A stretch of DNA of 64,000 bases from Christiangramia gaetbulicola. Its GTDB lineage: Bacteria; Bacteroidota; Bacteroidia; Flavobacteriales; Flavobacteriaceae. Under the pieces are notes generated by a model that saw only the letters and a program-made list of their open reading frames with translations, did no database searches and was not told where the DNA came from. The DNA lies in contig NZ_QBKQ01000003.1 in assembly GCF_003054225.1 (NCBI RefSeq), positions 620,001-684,000 of the forward strand. Reading direction: 5' to 3'. The position numbers and the translations under genes are program-made. Position 1 is the first letter of the stretch; each line of letters begins with the position of its first letter. Below are positions 9,670 to 18,470 of the stretch, one piece after another.

Positions 9670-10833
9670 TTAATTTTTCAAAATTTGGGTGCCCTGACCT
9701 GGCAGCACACTAATCGCATCCAGTTTGATTTCGAATTCGCGGAAATATGCTTCTGAAACTTCCTGAATATAGGAATCTATTCGATCTTCTTCAATAAGGT
9801 TTATGGTACATCCTCCAAAACCACCGCCCATCATACGGGAACCGTAAATGAAATTTTTATTCCTGGAATGATCTACCAGGAAATCCAGTTCTTTACAACT
9901 AACTTCGTATAGATTCTGAAGCCCCTCGTGAGAAGCATACATGAGTTCTCCGAAGCTTTTGAGGTTACCAGACTTAAGTTCACTGGCTGCAGCTAAAACA
10001 CGCTCATTTTCCTTAAGAACGTACAGACATCGATCATACATCCTGGCAGAGAGTTTATTTTTGAAATTCTTTAGTATTTCAAAGCTAAGATCCCTTAGAG
10101 ATACTATTTTGGGAAATTCCTTCTGAATGATCTTTATGGCTGCTTCACATTCTTCTCGGCGTGAATTATAATCACTATCGGCCAGGTTATGAGAAACATT
10201 GGTATTCAGCAATAATAATTTACAGTTCTTGAAATCTGCCGGAATATATTCAGATTCGAGATTAAGGCAATCCAGTTTTATGATCGTTCCTTTCTTACTC
10301 ATCACCGAGGCGAACTGATCCATGATTCCGCAATTAGATCCCACAAAATCATTTTCAGCCTTCTGAGATAATTTCACGATCTCAAGATCGGTTAATCCCA
10401 GATCAAAAAGAGCGTTAATTCCGCTGGCGACACCACATTCCAGTGCAGCGGAAGAGCTTATGCCGGCACCAACCGGCAACTTGCTTTCAATAAGGCAATC
10501 AAAACCCTCAGGTTTTAGATCCTTATTTATGATCTCCTGCACCACACCAAGGATATAATTTTCCCAGCCCTTACCTTTTTCTATAGGTTTATCCAGTTGA
10601 AATTCGAATCCTGTGTTAAAGATTTCACTATAGAATCGGCAGAAATTTTTAGTTCCATTCCTTTTAAATCTAAGGATGATCTTTTTATCAATGGCAGTTG
10701 GCATCACATAGCCGTTATTGTAATCGGTATGTTCCCCAATGAGATTGATCCTTCCCGGAGATTCTACCGTAAGATCAAACTCATCGCTTTTTAATGCTTC
10801 CGGTTTTATTGAAAAAGATCTGATGTTGGTCAA
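9670..10833 (-). CDS. galK: Galactokinase
   Basis: The 387-residue GHMP kinase phosphorylates galactose at C1 with ATP. The galactokinase signature GRINLIGEHTDYNNG appears near the N-terminus, then the GHMP ATP loop PVGAGISSSAALE and the C-terminal GSRMMGGGFGGCTI. It is the first gene of galK-galT. A TATCTTTG box on the minus strand (10857-10864) sits 24 bp upstream, and a candidate operator lies behind it. It is divergent from the NUDIX regulator, a usual arrangement for a regulator and its target. Confidence 0.97.
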   Translation of the reverse strand: MTNIRSFSIKPEALKSDEFDLTVESPGRINLIGEHTDYNNGYVMPTAIDKKIILRFKRNGTKNFCRFYSEIFNTGFEFQLDKPIEKGKGWENYILGVVQEIINKDLKPEGFDCLIESKLPVGAGISSSAALECGVASGINALFDLGLTDLEIVKLSQKAENDFVGSNCGIMDQFASVMSKKGTIIKLDCLNLESEYIPADFKNCKLLLLNTNVSHNLADSDYNSRREECEAAIKIIQKEFPKIVSLRDLSFEILKNFKNKLSARMYDRCLYVLKENERVLAAASELKSGNLKSFGELMYASHEGLQNLYEVSCKELDFLVDHSRNKNFIYGSRMMGGGFGGCTINLIEEDRIDSYIQEVSEAYFREFEIKLDAISVLPGQGTQILKN

Positions 10834-10856
10834 GATGTTTCGTTTTTGATTTGATT

Positions 10857-10864
10857 CAAAGATA
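10857..10864 (-). promoter_or_regulatory. Candidate -7 box of the galK-galT promoter
   Basis: Read on the minus strand this is TATCTTTG, an exact TAnnTTTG match ending 23 bp before the galK ATG. No clear TTG is found at the ideal -33 distance; the AT-rich palindrome at 10874-10888 occupies that position. Confidence 0.45.
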
Positions 10865-10873
10865 ATAAACGTA

Positions 10874-10888
10874 AATAATACATTTATT
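10874..10888. promoter_or_regulatory. Candidate operator in the galK / NUDIX-regulator divergent promoter
   Basis: AATAA-TACAT-TTATT is an imperfect inverted repeat (half-sites AATAA/TTATT). It lies in the -33 region of galK and upstream of a TATCTTTA box (10916-10923) for the regulator gene. A related sequence sharing TACATTTATT occurs before the TIM-barrel gene at 11682-11699. Assignment to the adjacent regulator is inference. Confidence 0.35.
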
Positions 10889-10941
10889 GTTGTTTCAATA
10901 ATTTTATGAATTATCTATCTTTATCGAAATTTAATTAAATA

Positions 10942-11646
10942 ATGACTTATAATTCCAAGGATCTGTACCAGGTTAAGGAGAAGATGTATGTGGCTACAGA
11001 TTGTATAATTTTTGGTTTTCACGAAGGTAAATTAAAATTACTGGTCTTCAAACGAAGGGTAGAACCTTTAAAAGGTGAATGGTCTTTAATTGGAAGCTTT
11101 GTAAGACTGGATGAAGATCTTGAATATGCCGGCCAGAGGGTGCTCAGGGAAACTACAGGATTGGAAAATGTGTTTATGCAACAACTTAAAAGTTACGGTA
11201 AAAAGGACCGTGATCCTGGATATCGCTGTATTTCCATAGCGCAATATGCCTTGATAAGGATAGATGATTATGATGAGGAACTGGTAGAACAGCATGGTGC
11301 GCATTGGTATGAAATAGATCATCTGCCATTATTGATACTGGATCATAACGAAATGGTGCATGATGCTTTGCTGCAGTTGAAACAAAATGCCCGTTATAAA
11401 CCCATTGGTTTCGAACTTTTACCCGAAAAATTCACCATTCCGCAATTGCAGGCTTTATATGAAGCTATCTACCAGCGGGAGCTGGATGCGCGGAATTTCA
11501 GGAAAAAGGTATTATCTCTAAATGTTCTGGAAAAGCTGGATGAAAAAGATAAGTCTACCAGCAAAAGAGGAGCTTTCCTTTATAAATTCAATTACGAGAA
11601 TTATCAGAAACTTTTAAAATCGGGGTATAACTTCGAGATAGCCTAA
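10942..11646 (+). CDS. NUDIX-domain transcriptional regulator (NrtR/AraR-like)
   Basis: The 234-residue protein has an N-terminal NUDIX-like domain (about residues 10-140; VATDCIIFGF, LKGEWSLIGSFVRLDEDLEYAGQRVLRETTG). A C-terminal winged-helix segment follows (FTIPQLQALYEAIYQRELDARNFRKKVLSL). The catalytic Nudix box is degenerate, as in the NrtR family, where the domain senses a ligand rather than hydrolysing one. In Bacteroides a member (AraR) controls arabinose genes. Here the divergent galK-galT operon suggests control of galactose genes. It is not a pathway enzyme; the ligand is unknown. Confidence 0.82.
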   Translation: MTYNSKDLYQVKEKMYVATDCIIFGFHEGKLKLLVFKRRVEPLKGEWSLIGSFVRLDEDLEYAGQRVLRETTGLENVFMQQLKSYGKKDRDPGYRCISIAQYALIRIDDYDEELVEQHGAHWYEIDHLPLLILDHNEMVHDALLQLKQNARYKPIGFELLPEKFTIPQLQALYEAIYQRELDARNFRKKVLSLNVLEKLDEKDKSTSKRGAFLYKFNYENYQKLLKSGYNFEIA

Positions 11647-11681
11647 AATTCCTTCGGAATGATTTTTCTGATTATTAATTG

Positions 11682-11699
11682 TAATATTTACATTTATTA
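11682..11699. promoter_or_regulatory. Candidate operator before the TIM-barrel gene
   Basis: TAATA-TTTACATT-TATTA is an inverted repeat 24 bp before the ATG at 11723. It shares TACATTTATT with the site at 10874-10888, so the NUDIX regulator may bind both. Such AT-rich matches can occur by chance in this genome. Confidence 0.3.
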
Positions 11700-11722
11700 T
11701 TAATTTTAGAAAAATATATTCC

Positions 11723-12622
11723 ATGGCAGATCGAATGAACAGACGAAAATTGCTTAAGAATCTTGGCCTGGGGGCAGGTATCTTAAGTTTTACCGGTATC
11801 TCCGGTGTTTTAGCTTCAGAATTAAGTTCCAAAGCTGAGCTTTCGAAGTCTTATTCCTTTTCAGGAAAGATAAAGCATTCGGTTTGCAGATGGTGTTACC
11901 AGGATATTCCGCTGGAAGATTTTGCCAAAGCATGTGCGAAATTGGGAATTACGGGCATCGATCTTTTAAAACCATCTGATTGGGATACGGTGGAAAAAGA
12001 AGGCCTGGTTTGTTCCATGGCTACAGATGATTTTGCCAGTATAACTGAAGGTTTTAATGATCTCAAAAACCATGCTTCCCTCCAGGAAAAGTATAGCGGT
12101 CTTATTAAAAAGGCTTCGGAACATAAAATCAAGAATGTCATTTGCTTTTCGGGAAATAGAAATGGGATGGATGAGGAGACTGGAATTACCAATTGTGTAA
12201 AAGGCCTCACTCCGTTACTGGATTATGCCCGGGAACTAAATGTGAACCTGGTTATGGAACTGCTAAACAGTAAAGTGGATCATAAAGATTATATGTGCGA
12301 TCACACAGATTGGGGAGTGAAACTGGCTAAAAGGCTGAACAAACCTAACTTTAAACTGCTCTACGATATTTATCATATGCAGATCATGGAAGGCGATGTG
12401 ATTAGAACTATCCAGGAAAACCACGAATACATAAATCATTATCATACCGGGGGAGTGCCGGGTAGGCATGAAATAAACGACTCCCAGGAATTGAATTATC
12501 CTGCGATTATGCAAGCAATTTATGCTACCGGTTTTGACGGATTCGTGGCCCAGGAATTTATTCCAACTTATGATGATAAGCTTTCCGCTCTTCGTGAAGG
12601 CATTCAGATCTGTGATATTTAA
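11723..12622 (+). CDS. TIM-barrel sugar isomerase/epimerase-like protein (hydroxypyruvate-isomerase family), exported
   Basis: The 299-residue protein begins with RRKLLKNLGLGAG followed by a hydrophobic stretch, which looks like a Tat-type signal. The rest is an AP-endonuclease-2 / xylose-isomerase-like TIM barrel. It includes a metal-ligand pattern (VMELLNSKVDH, LLYDIYHMQIMEGD, HYHTGGVPGRHEI, FVAQEFIP) closely resembling hydroxypyruvate isomerase. Exported members of this family are common in marine Bacteroidota, with mostly unknown substrates. It is followed after 17 bp by the GH5-like glycosidase, so both may act on the same extracytoplasmic glycan. Translation could also start at the ATG at 11735. 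Confidence 0.75.
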   Translation: MADRMNRRKLLKNLGLGAGILSFTGISGVLASELSSKAELSKSYSFSGKIKHSVCRWCYQDIPLEDFAKACAKLGITGIDLLKPSDWDTVEKEGLVCSMATDDFASITEGFNDLKNHASLQEKYSGLIKKASEHKIKNVICFSGNRNGMDEETGITNCVKGLTPLLDYARELNVNLVMELLNSKVDHKDYMCDHTDWGVKLAKRLNKPNFKLLYDIYHMQIMEGDVIRTIQENHEYINHYHTGGVPGRHEINDSQELNYPAIMQAIYATGFDGFVAQEFIPTYDDKLSALREGIQICDI

Positions 12623-12639
12623 TTGAAAATTTACCTCAA

Positions 12640-15222
12640 ATGAAGAAACTAAAATTGATTTTTAGCCTGTTTACTTTTGCCCTGGTCATAGCTTTTACTG
12701 GCTTAAACGCACAAAATCAACAAAAGGGAGATGTTTATGTTGATGATTCCGGCATTATGAGATGGGGGCATAACAATGAAGAAGTGCATGGTTTCGGGGT
12801 AAATTATTCTGCGCCCTTTGCACATGCCTACAGGTCGGCAGAAAAGAAAGGTTTAGACATCAAAGCTGAAATGGATAGGGATATCTATCATTTTACCCGA
12901 TTGAACTTTGACCTTTACCGTCTTCATGTCTGGGATACCGAGATAAGTGATGAAAAGGGAAATCTAATTGAAAATGAACATTTAGATGCTTTTGATTATT
13001 TACTGAACGAATTAAAGAAGCGCAATATAAATTTTGTGATCACACCCATTGCTTATTGGGGAAATGGCTGGCCCGAGCCCGATGAGGATACGCAGGGATT
13101 TTCCAATAAATATGGAAAGGAAAATAGTCTAACCGATCCTGAAGCCATAAAAGCGCAGGAGAATTACCTGAGCCAGTTTCTTGAGCATGTAAACCCGTAT
13201 ACGGGTGTTGCCTATAAGAATGAACCAAATTTGATTGCTTTTGAGGTCAGTAATGAACCGCATCACCGCGGAACTCCACAGGATGTGAAATCGTTCATCA
13301 ATAAAATGGTTAAGGCGATGAAAAGTACTGGCACTAAAAAGCCGATTTTCTATAACGTGAGCCATAGCGTACATCTAGCCGATACTTATTTCACTTCAGA
13401 AATAGACGGAGGAACCTTCCAGTGGTATCCCACCGGACTCGGTTTTCAACAGGAACTGGAAGGTAATCTATTGCCTAATGTGAATGATTATAAAATTCCG
13501 TTTGAAGATGTTATCGAAGAAAATAATAAGGCTAAACTGGTGTATGAGTTCGATGCGGCAGATGTGAATAAATCTTATATGTATCCGGCAATTGCGAGGA
13601 GTATCAGGGAAGCCGGAATACAGCTGGCAACACATTTTGCCTATGATCCAAGCTTTTTAGCGTATGCCAATACCGAGTATAATACGCATTATATGAACCT
13701 GAATTATACTCCCCACAAAGCCCTGGCGCTGATGATCGTTTCAGAGATCTTTCATAGGGTTTCTATGAACAAAGATCTGGGGGTTTACCCTGAAAATCTT
13801 GAATTTGGTGATTTTAAGATCAGTTATAAAGGAGATGTCGCTACCTATAATTCTGGCGAAAAGTTCATTTATACCAATTCCAACGAAATTGAACCAAAGC
13901 AGGTTTCAAGATTAAAGCAAATCGCCGGGCTTGGGAATTCTGAAATTGTGAAGTATGCAGGGAAAGGTGCTTATTTCCTGGATAAACTGGAAGACGGAGT
14001 TTGGAGATTGGAGGTTATGCCAGATCCAATCCTGATTAGAAATCCGTTTGGTAGCAATAGCCTGGATAAAACCGTTTCAGTGATTAGCTGGAAAGAAAAT
14101 AAGATCGAGCTGGACCTTAAAGATTTAGCCGAAAATTTCAAGGTTTCAGGATTGAATGAAGGAAATAATGCATCTTTTCAAGTGGAAGGAAAACAATTTG
14201 AAATCTCACCGGGTACCTATTTGCTGAATGCTCAAGGGAAAGAATTTGATATTTCCACCTACGATAATGATAAGAATTATGAACTGGAAGCCTTCGAGGC
14301 TCAGAAAAGTACGGTAGACAAGACTTACCTGGTTCACGAACCTGTGACCACAAGCACTGAAGGTACACCGATCAAGATCAAAGCGACCCTGGTTTCAAAA
14401 GATCCTGTCACTAAAGTAGAAGCCTGGTTAGAAAATGGGAACAATTATGAATCTTTAGAATTAAAGGCGGATAATAATTATGATTATTCTGCAGAGGTGC
14501 CTGAAAATCTACTGAAGAACGGGTTTCTGAAATACAGGATTATCGTTTCTACTTCAGACGGGAAAATTACTTTTCCAGGCGGGGTAGAAGGCAGTCCGGC
14601 CGACTGGGACTTTCATTCCCAAGAGAAATTTGAAACTGCTATTTTAGAAAAAGGCGCACCGGTCTACCTTTTTAATGCGGCTACAGATTCAGAAAAAGTC
14701 GTGCGACAATGGAATAAAGCTAATAATGTAGTGCCCGTAGGTTCTAATGAAGCGGAATTTCAAGTAAGGCTGGATAAGTTATTTGAAAAAGATATTGAAA
14801 ACCTGGATGCAGATCCTATCTACGATTATTCTTTCAGGTATAACTTTTCAGAAAATCTGGGAGCAAGATCAATATCAGCTAAAGATAAGCTGATCATTGA
14901 AGCGAGAAGTCTGATAGATAGTCCAGAAAAGATCCAGGTAGCTTTGGTCATGAGCAACGGAGCGGCCTTTGGAAAGACCGTCGAACTTACAGATGAAGTT
15001 AAGGAAATAGAGATCGATATTAAGGATCTTAAACCAGTTAGAACAGTCACGCTGCCTAGACCTTACCCGGGATTTCTACCTTATTATTTTGATCATTCCT
15101 ATCAAGGCGAACTGAAATTGGAGGAGGTTGAAGCGATCCAATTCTCAATAGGTCCGGGGATAGAAGAGGGGGAACTTCAACAACCACATGGGGTTGGTAT
15201 TAGGAGTGTGAGGATTCAATAA
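12640..15222 (+). CDS. Secreted GH5-like (clan GH-A) glycoside hydrolase with C-terminal accessory domains
   Basis: This 860-residue protein has a signal peptide (cleavage near LNAQ). Residues about 40-400 form a clan GH-A TIM barrel. The general acid/base lies in FEVSNEPHH (Glu about 206) and the probable nucleophile in LVYEFDAADV (Glu about 303). The remaining 450 residues look like beta-sandwich accessory domains, including an Ig-like segment around 565-640. No close subfamily was recognised, so substrate is open (mannan- or galactan-type is only suggested by the nearby galactose genes). There is no transmembrane segment after the signal. Confidence 0.75.
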   Translation: MKKLKLIFSLFTFALVIAFTGLNAQNQQKGDVYVDDSGIMRWGHNNEEVHGFGVNYSAPFAHAYRSAEKKGLDIKAEMDRDIYHFTRLNFDLYRLHVWDTEISDEKGNLIENEHLDAFDYLLNELKKRNINFVITPIAYWGNGWPEPDEDTQGFSNKYGKENSLTDPEAIKAQENYLSQFLEHVNPYTGVAYKNEPNLIAFEVSNEPHHRGTPQDVKSFINKMVKAMKSTGTKKPIFYNVSHSVHLADTYFTSEIDGGTFQWYPTGLGFQQELEGNLLPNVNDYKIPFEDVIEENNKAKLVYEFDAADVNKSYMYPAIARSIREAGIQLATHFAYDPSFLAYANTEYNTHYMNLNYTPHKALALMIVSEIFHRVSMNKDLGVYPENLEFGDFKISYKGDVATYNSGEKFIYTNSNEIEPKQVSRLKQIAGLGNSEIVKYAGKGAYFLDKLEDGVWRLEVMPDPILIRNPFGSNSLDKTVSVISWKENKIELDLKDLAENFKVSGLNEGNNASFQVEGKQFEISPGTYLLNAQGKEFDISTYDNDKNYELEAFEAQKSTVDKTYLVHEPVTTSTEGTPIKIKATLVSKDPVTKVEAWLENGNNYESLELKADNNYDYSAEVPENLLKNGFLKYRIIVSTSDGKITFPGGVEGSPADWDFHSQEKFETAILEKGAPVYLFNAATDSEKVVRQWNKANNVVPVGSNEAEFQVRLDKLFEKDIENLDADPIYDYSFRYNFSENLGARSISAKDKLIIEARSLIDSPEKIQVALVMSNGAAFGKTVELTDEVKEIEIDIKDLKPVRTVTLPRPYPGFLPYYFDHSYQGELKLEEVEAIQFSIGPGIEEGELQQPHGVGIRSVRIQ

Positions 15223-15510
15223 AATCAGTGAACAATTAGCAATTAACAATAACCAATGAGCAATAATCAATTTGTAAAGGATTCTTCGCTTCTCTGCGTT
15301 CCGCTCTGAATAACAGATTGCATGTCTTTGGTTTAGGGTTATATTTCTTACCTCCCAGAAAGTTTAGATTGTGATAATTAATAAGATGTTGAAACAAGTT
15401 CAGCATGACGAATAAAATCCTCCGTCACCCTGAATTTATTTCAGGGTCTATAGTCGCAGATAGGAATATAGCTTGAGAATTATCAAAACGATCTATCAGT
15501 TACCAAAACA
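15223..15510. repeat. Repeat-bearing intergenic region
   Basis: This gap holds no gene. It contains a low-complexity CAATTAGCAATTAACAATAA tract (about 15231-15271). Next comes a copy of the GATTCTTCGCTTCTCTGCG / CCGCTCTGAATAACA repeat (15278-15315), related to 51165-51206. A short inverted repeat CACCCTGA..TTCAGGGT follows (15424-15449), the same family as 51219-51243 and 51311-51337. Confidence 0.6.
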
Positions 15511-15544
15511 AAAAAGGTCCCGCTAAATGCCGGGACCTTTTTTT
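15511..15544. terminator. Bidirectional terminator between the GH5-like gene and nrdJ
   Basis: AAAAAGGTCCCG / CGGGACCTTTTT with an 8-nt loop, A-run on the left and T-run on the right. It lies just beyond the 3' end of minus-strand nrdJ and downstream of the plus-strand glycosidase. Confidence 0.85.
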
Positions 15545-15561
15545 GCAGTTATAACAGAAAA

Positions 15562-18117
15562 TTAACCACACTTAGAAGAACCACAGTCCTTACAGGTTAA
15601 GCATCCTTCCTGGTATATTAGATTTGAGGAATTACAATTGCTGCACTTTTCCTTTTTGGCAACAGTACCGTCAGCGATATAACGCTTAAGAGCTCTTACC
15701 ACACCATTCTTCCAGGTATTGATAGATTCACTATCAAGCTGAAGGCTGTTAATAAGATCTACCACATTGTCTATAGACATTCCGTGACGAAGCGTACTGG
15801 AGATCAGTTTCGCGTAGTTCCAGAATTCCGGATTGAACTTATGTGAAAGACCTTCAATTGTCGTTTTATATCCACGTTTGTTCTCATACTGGAAATCGTA
15901 ACGGGATGATCCGTCTTCATTTCTGGCCTTGATAATATAACCTTCGGTTACCCATCTTGGGATTAGGATACCTTCTTCATCATCGGCAAAACCGGTGAAG
16001 ATCTCGTAAGGTCTTCCGTCTACCAGACCAATGAAAGCGATCCATTTGTCTTTATTATTCTGGAAACGAACTACATCTGCAGTTAGAACTTCCGGTCTTT
16101 TTAATGGGAAGTTACCCGCTGTAGTTTCAGTTTCCTCTTCTTTTTTCTCTTCATTAGAAATAAGAACTCCAGAACGTGAACCGTCACGATAAACAGTTAC
16201 TCCTTTACATCCAGCTTCCCATGCTTCCAGGTATAATTTTCCTACCAGCTCCTCATCAACATCATTAGGGAGGTTGATGGTTACACTAATAGAGTGATCT
16301 ATCCATTTTTGAACAGCTCCCTGCATCTTCACTTTGCTCAACCAATCCACATCGTTGGAAGTCGCCTGGTAGTAAGGTGATAATTTTACCAGTTTGTCAA
16401 GATCTTCCTGAGTGTAATTCTTATCGATCTCGTGACCATTGGCTTTCATCCACTCCTTGAAACGATGGTGGAAAACCACGTATTCTTCCCATGAATCTCC
16501 AACTTCATCTACAAAATCTACTCTTGCATCTTTATCATTAGGATTCACTTTTCTTCTTCTCTTGTACACTGGAAGGAATACTGGTTCGATACCAGAGGTA
16601 GTCTGGGTCATCAAACTTGTAGTTCCGGTAGGAGCGATGGTAAGAAGGGCAATGTTTCTTCTACCATATTCCAGCATATCATAATAAAGCTTTTCATCAG
16701 CCTCTTTAAGTCTAAGGATAAACGGGTTGTCTTTTTCTCTTTCTGAATCGAAAATAGAAAAAGCACCTCTTTCTTTAGCTGTATCTACAGAAGCCCTGTA
16801 AGCAGCTAAAGCAATATTCTTGTGGATATCTACAGAAAAGTCTATTCCTTCCTTGCTACCGTATTTAATACCAAGACCGGCTAGCATATCACCTTCAGCA
16901 GTGATACCAATTCCTGTTCTACGACCTTCATAAGCTTTCTGACGGATATTCAACCATAGGTTCTTTTCAACAGCTTTGATCTCATCACTTTCTGGGTCTG
17001 AATCGATCTTGGCCAGGATATTGTCGATCTTCTCCAATTCAAGATCAATGATGTCATCCATTATTCTTTGTGCCGCAGCAACGTGCTTCTTAAATAAATC
17101 GAAGTTGAAATGCGCCTTATCTGTAAATGCCTCCTCTACATAAGAAAATAGGTTGATTGCAAGTAAACGACAAGAGTCATAAGGACAAAGCGGGATCTCA
17201 CCACATGGGTTTGTTGAAACCGTTTTGTATCCAAGATCTGCATAACAATCTGGCACAGATTCGTTGATCACGGTATCCCAGAACAGGATTCCTGGCTCAG
17301 CAGATTTCCATGCGTTATGAACGATCTTTTTCCAAAGCTTATTCGCTTCTATATCTTTCTGGAATTTAGGCTTCTCGCTAAATACCGGGTATTTTTGAGT
17401 ATAATTGCTGTTGTTTTTAACAGCTTTCATAAATTCATCATCAATTCTAACCGAAACATTGGCGCCTGTAACTTTCCCCTGTTCCATTTTAGCATCGATA
17501 AAATCTTCAGCATCCGGATGATTAATGGATACTGAAAGCATTAAAGCTCCACGTCTTCCATCCTGGGCAACTTCCCTGGTAGAATTTGAATAACGCTCCA
17601 TAAAAGGAACAATTCCCGTAGAAGTCAATGCCGAATTCTTTACCGCAGAACTTTTTGGGCGAATGTGAGAAAGGTCATGACCAACTCCACCACGTCTCTT
17701 CATTAATTGTACCTGCTCCTGGTCTATCTTCATAATACCACCATAAGAATCTGAATTCCCATCATTCCCAATCACGAAACAGTTAGAAAGTGATCCAACC
17801 TGGTATGGGTTTCCAATTCCTGCCATCGGGCTTCCCTGAGGTACGATATATTTGAAATTTTTGATAAGGTCAAAAACTTCATCTTCGCTCATAGGATTAG
17901 GATACTTTTTTTCAACTCTGGCGATCTCCTTCGCGATACGTCTGTGCATATCATCTGGAGTAAGTTCATAGATATTTCCATCGGAGTCTTTAAGGGCATA
18001 TTTATTTACCCAAACTCTGGCGGCAAGATCATCGCCTTTGAAATATTTTAGAGATGCTTCATAAGCCTGTTCCTGGGTATAGGTTTGTGGAACGACTGGT
18101 TTTTCTTCTACAGGCAT
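15562..18117 (-). CDS. nrdJ: Adenosylcobalamin-dependent (class II) ribonucleoside-diphosphate reductase
   Basis: The 851-residue enzyme reduces ribonucleotides to deoxyribonucleotides using a cobalamin-derived radical, without needing an NrdB partner. It shows the class II core: SLSNCFVIG (redox Cys), RRGGVGHDLSHIRP, and STNPCGEIPLCPYDSC around the thiyl-radical site. APTGTTS with TSGIEPVF and SITINLPNDVDEE-type phosphate-binding segments follow. The C-terminus carries a cysteine-rich tail (CSNCNSS, CLTCKDCGSSKCG), fitting a zinc or redox-relay module. It is a single gene. No cobalamin riboswitch was recognised in its 353-bp upstream gap. Confidence 0.93.
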   Translation of the reverse strand: MPVEEKPVVPQTYTQEQAYEASLKYFKGDDLAARVWVNKYALKDSDGNIYELTPDDMHRRIAKEIARVEKKYPNPMSEDEVFDLIKNFKYIVPQGSPMAGIGNPYQVGSLSNCFVIGNDGNSDSYGGIMKIDQEQVQLMKRRGGVGHDLSHIRPKSSAVKNSALTSTGIVPFMERYSNSTREVAQDGRRGALMLSVSINHPDAEDFIDAKMEQGKVTGANVSVRIDDEFMKAVKNNSNYTQKYPVFSEKPKFQKDIEANKLWKKIVHNAWKSAEPGILFWDTVINESVPDCYADLGYKTVSTNPCGEIPLCPYDSCRLLAINLFSYVEEAFTDKAHFNFDLFKKHVAAAQRIMDDIIDLELEKIDNILAKIDSDPESDEIKAVEKNLWLNIRQKAYEGRRTGIGITAEGDMLAGLGIKYGSKEGIDFSVDIHKNIALAAYRASVDTAKERGAFSIFDSEREKDNPFILRLKEADEKLYYDMLEYGRRNIALLTIAPTGTTSLMTQTTSGIEPVFLPVYKRRRKVNPNDKDARVDFVDEVGDSWEEYVVFHHRFKEWMKANGHEIDKNYTQEDLDKLVKLSPYYQATSNDVDWLSKVKMQGAVQKWIDHSISVTINLPNDVDEELVGKLYLEAWEAGCKGVTVYRDGSRSGVLISNEEKKEEETETTAGNFPLKRPEVLTADVVRFQNNKDKWIAFIGLVDGRPYEIFTGFADDEEGILIPRWVTEGYIIKARNEDGSSRYDFQYENKRGYKTTIEGLSHKFNPEFWNYAKLISSTLRHGMSIDNVVDLINSLQLDSESINTWKNGVVRALKRYIADGTVAKKEKCSNCNSSNLIYQEGCLTCKDCGSSKCG

Positions 18118-18282
18118 ATAAATGAGATTTTTAGGTTAGAATTTCGTTTTACTGCGGTATAAAACTAATCAAAGAAATGAGACAATTAACAAATCGTTTA
18201 GAAAAAGTTATCAAGAAAAAACTGTTAATATATTGACTATCAGCAAACTAAAAAATTACTAACAATAGAAAGTTGACAAATA

Positions 18283-18302
18283 ATGAAAATTATAATTTTC
18301 AT
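18283..18302. promoter_or_regulatory. Perfect 20-bp palindrome upstream of nrdJ
   Basis: Half-site ATGAAAATTA is followed at once by its reverse complement, 166-185 bp upstream of the nrdJ start. It may be a dimeric-repressor site, but AT-rich palindromes are not rare. It does not match the NrdR-box pattern I know. The rest of the 18118-18399 gap is AT-rich with no ORF or riboswitch that I can support. Confidence 0.3.
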
Positions 18303-18399
18303 ATTTGAAATTGTGTTGGATAGTTCCAATGCAGAAATATTATTGCGGGAACAAACAGAATTCGTGAAAATTTGGTCAGAAATTCTTAAAACTACCCCT

Positions 18400-18432
18400 A
18401 AAAAAAAGAGGCCCCGCTGTGGGCGGAGCCTT
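18400..18432 (-). terminator. Terminator of the susCDE-amylase operon
   Basis: On the minus strand GGCTCCGC / GCGGGGCC (one mismatch) forms a stem with loop CCACA, followed by a run of eight T. It lies about 38 bp after the amylase stop. Confidence 0.8.
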
Positions 18433-18470
18433 CATTGAATTAACACCTATGAAAATTCAAAAATAAAAGG

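Noticed and set aside
18118-18470. Cobalamin riboswitch upstream of nrdJ
   Set aside because: No B12-box-like conserved core was found; the gap is AT-rich without the expected GC-rich helices.
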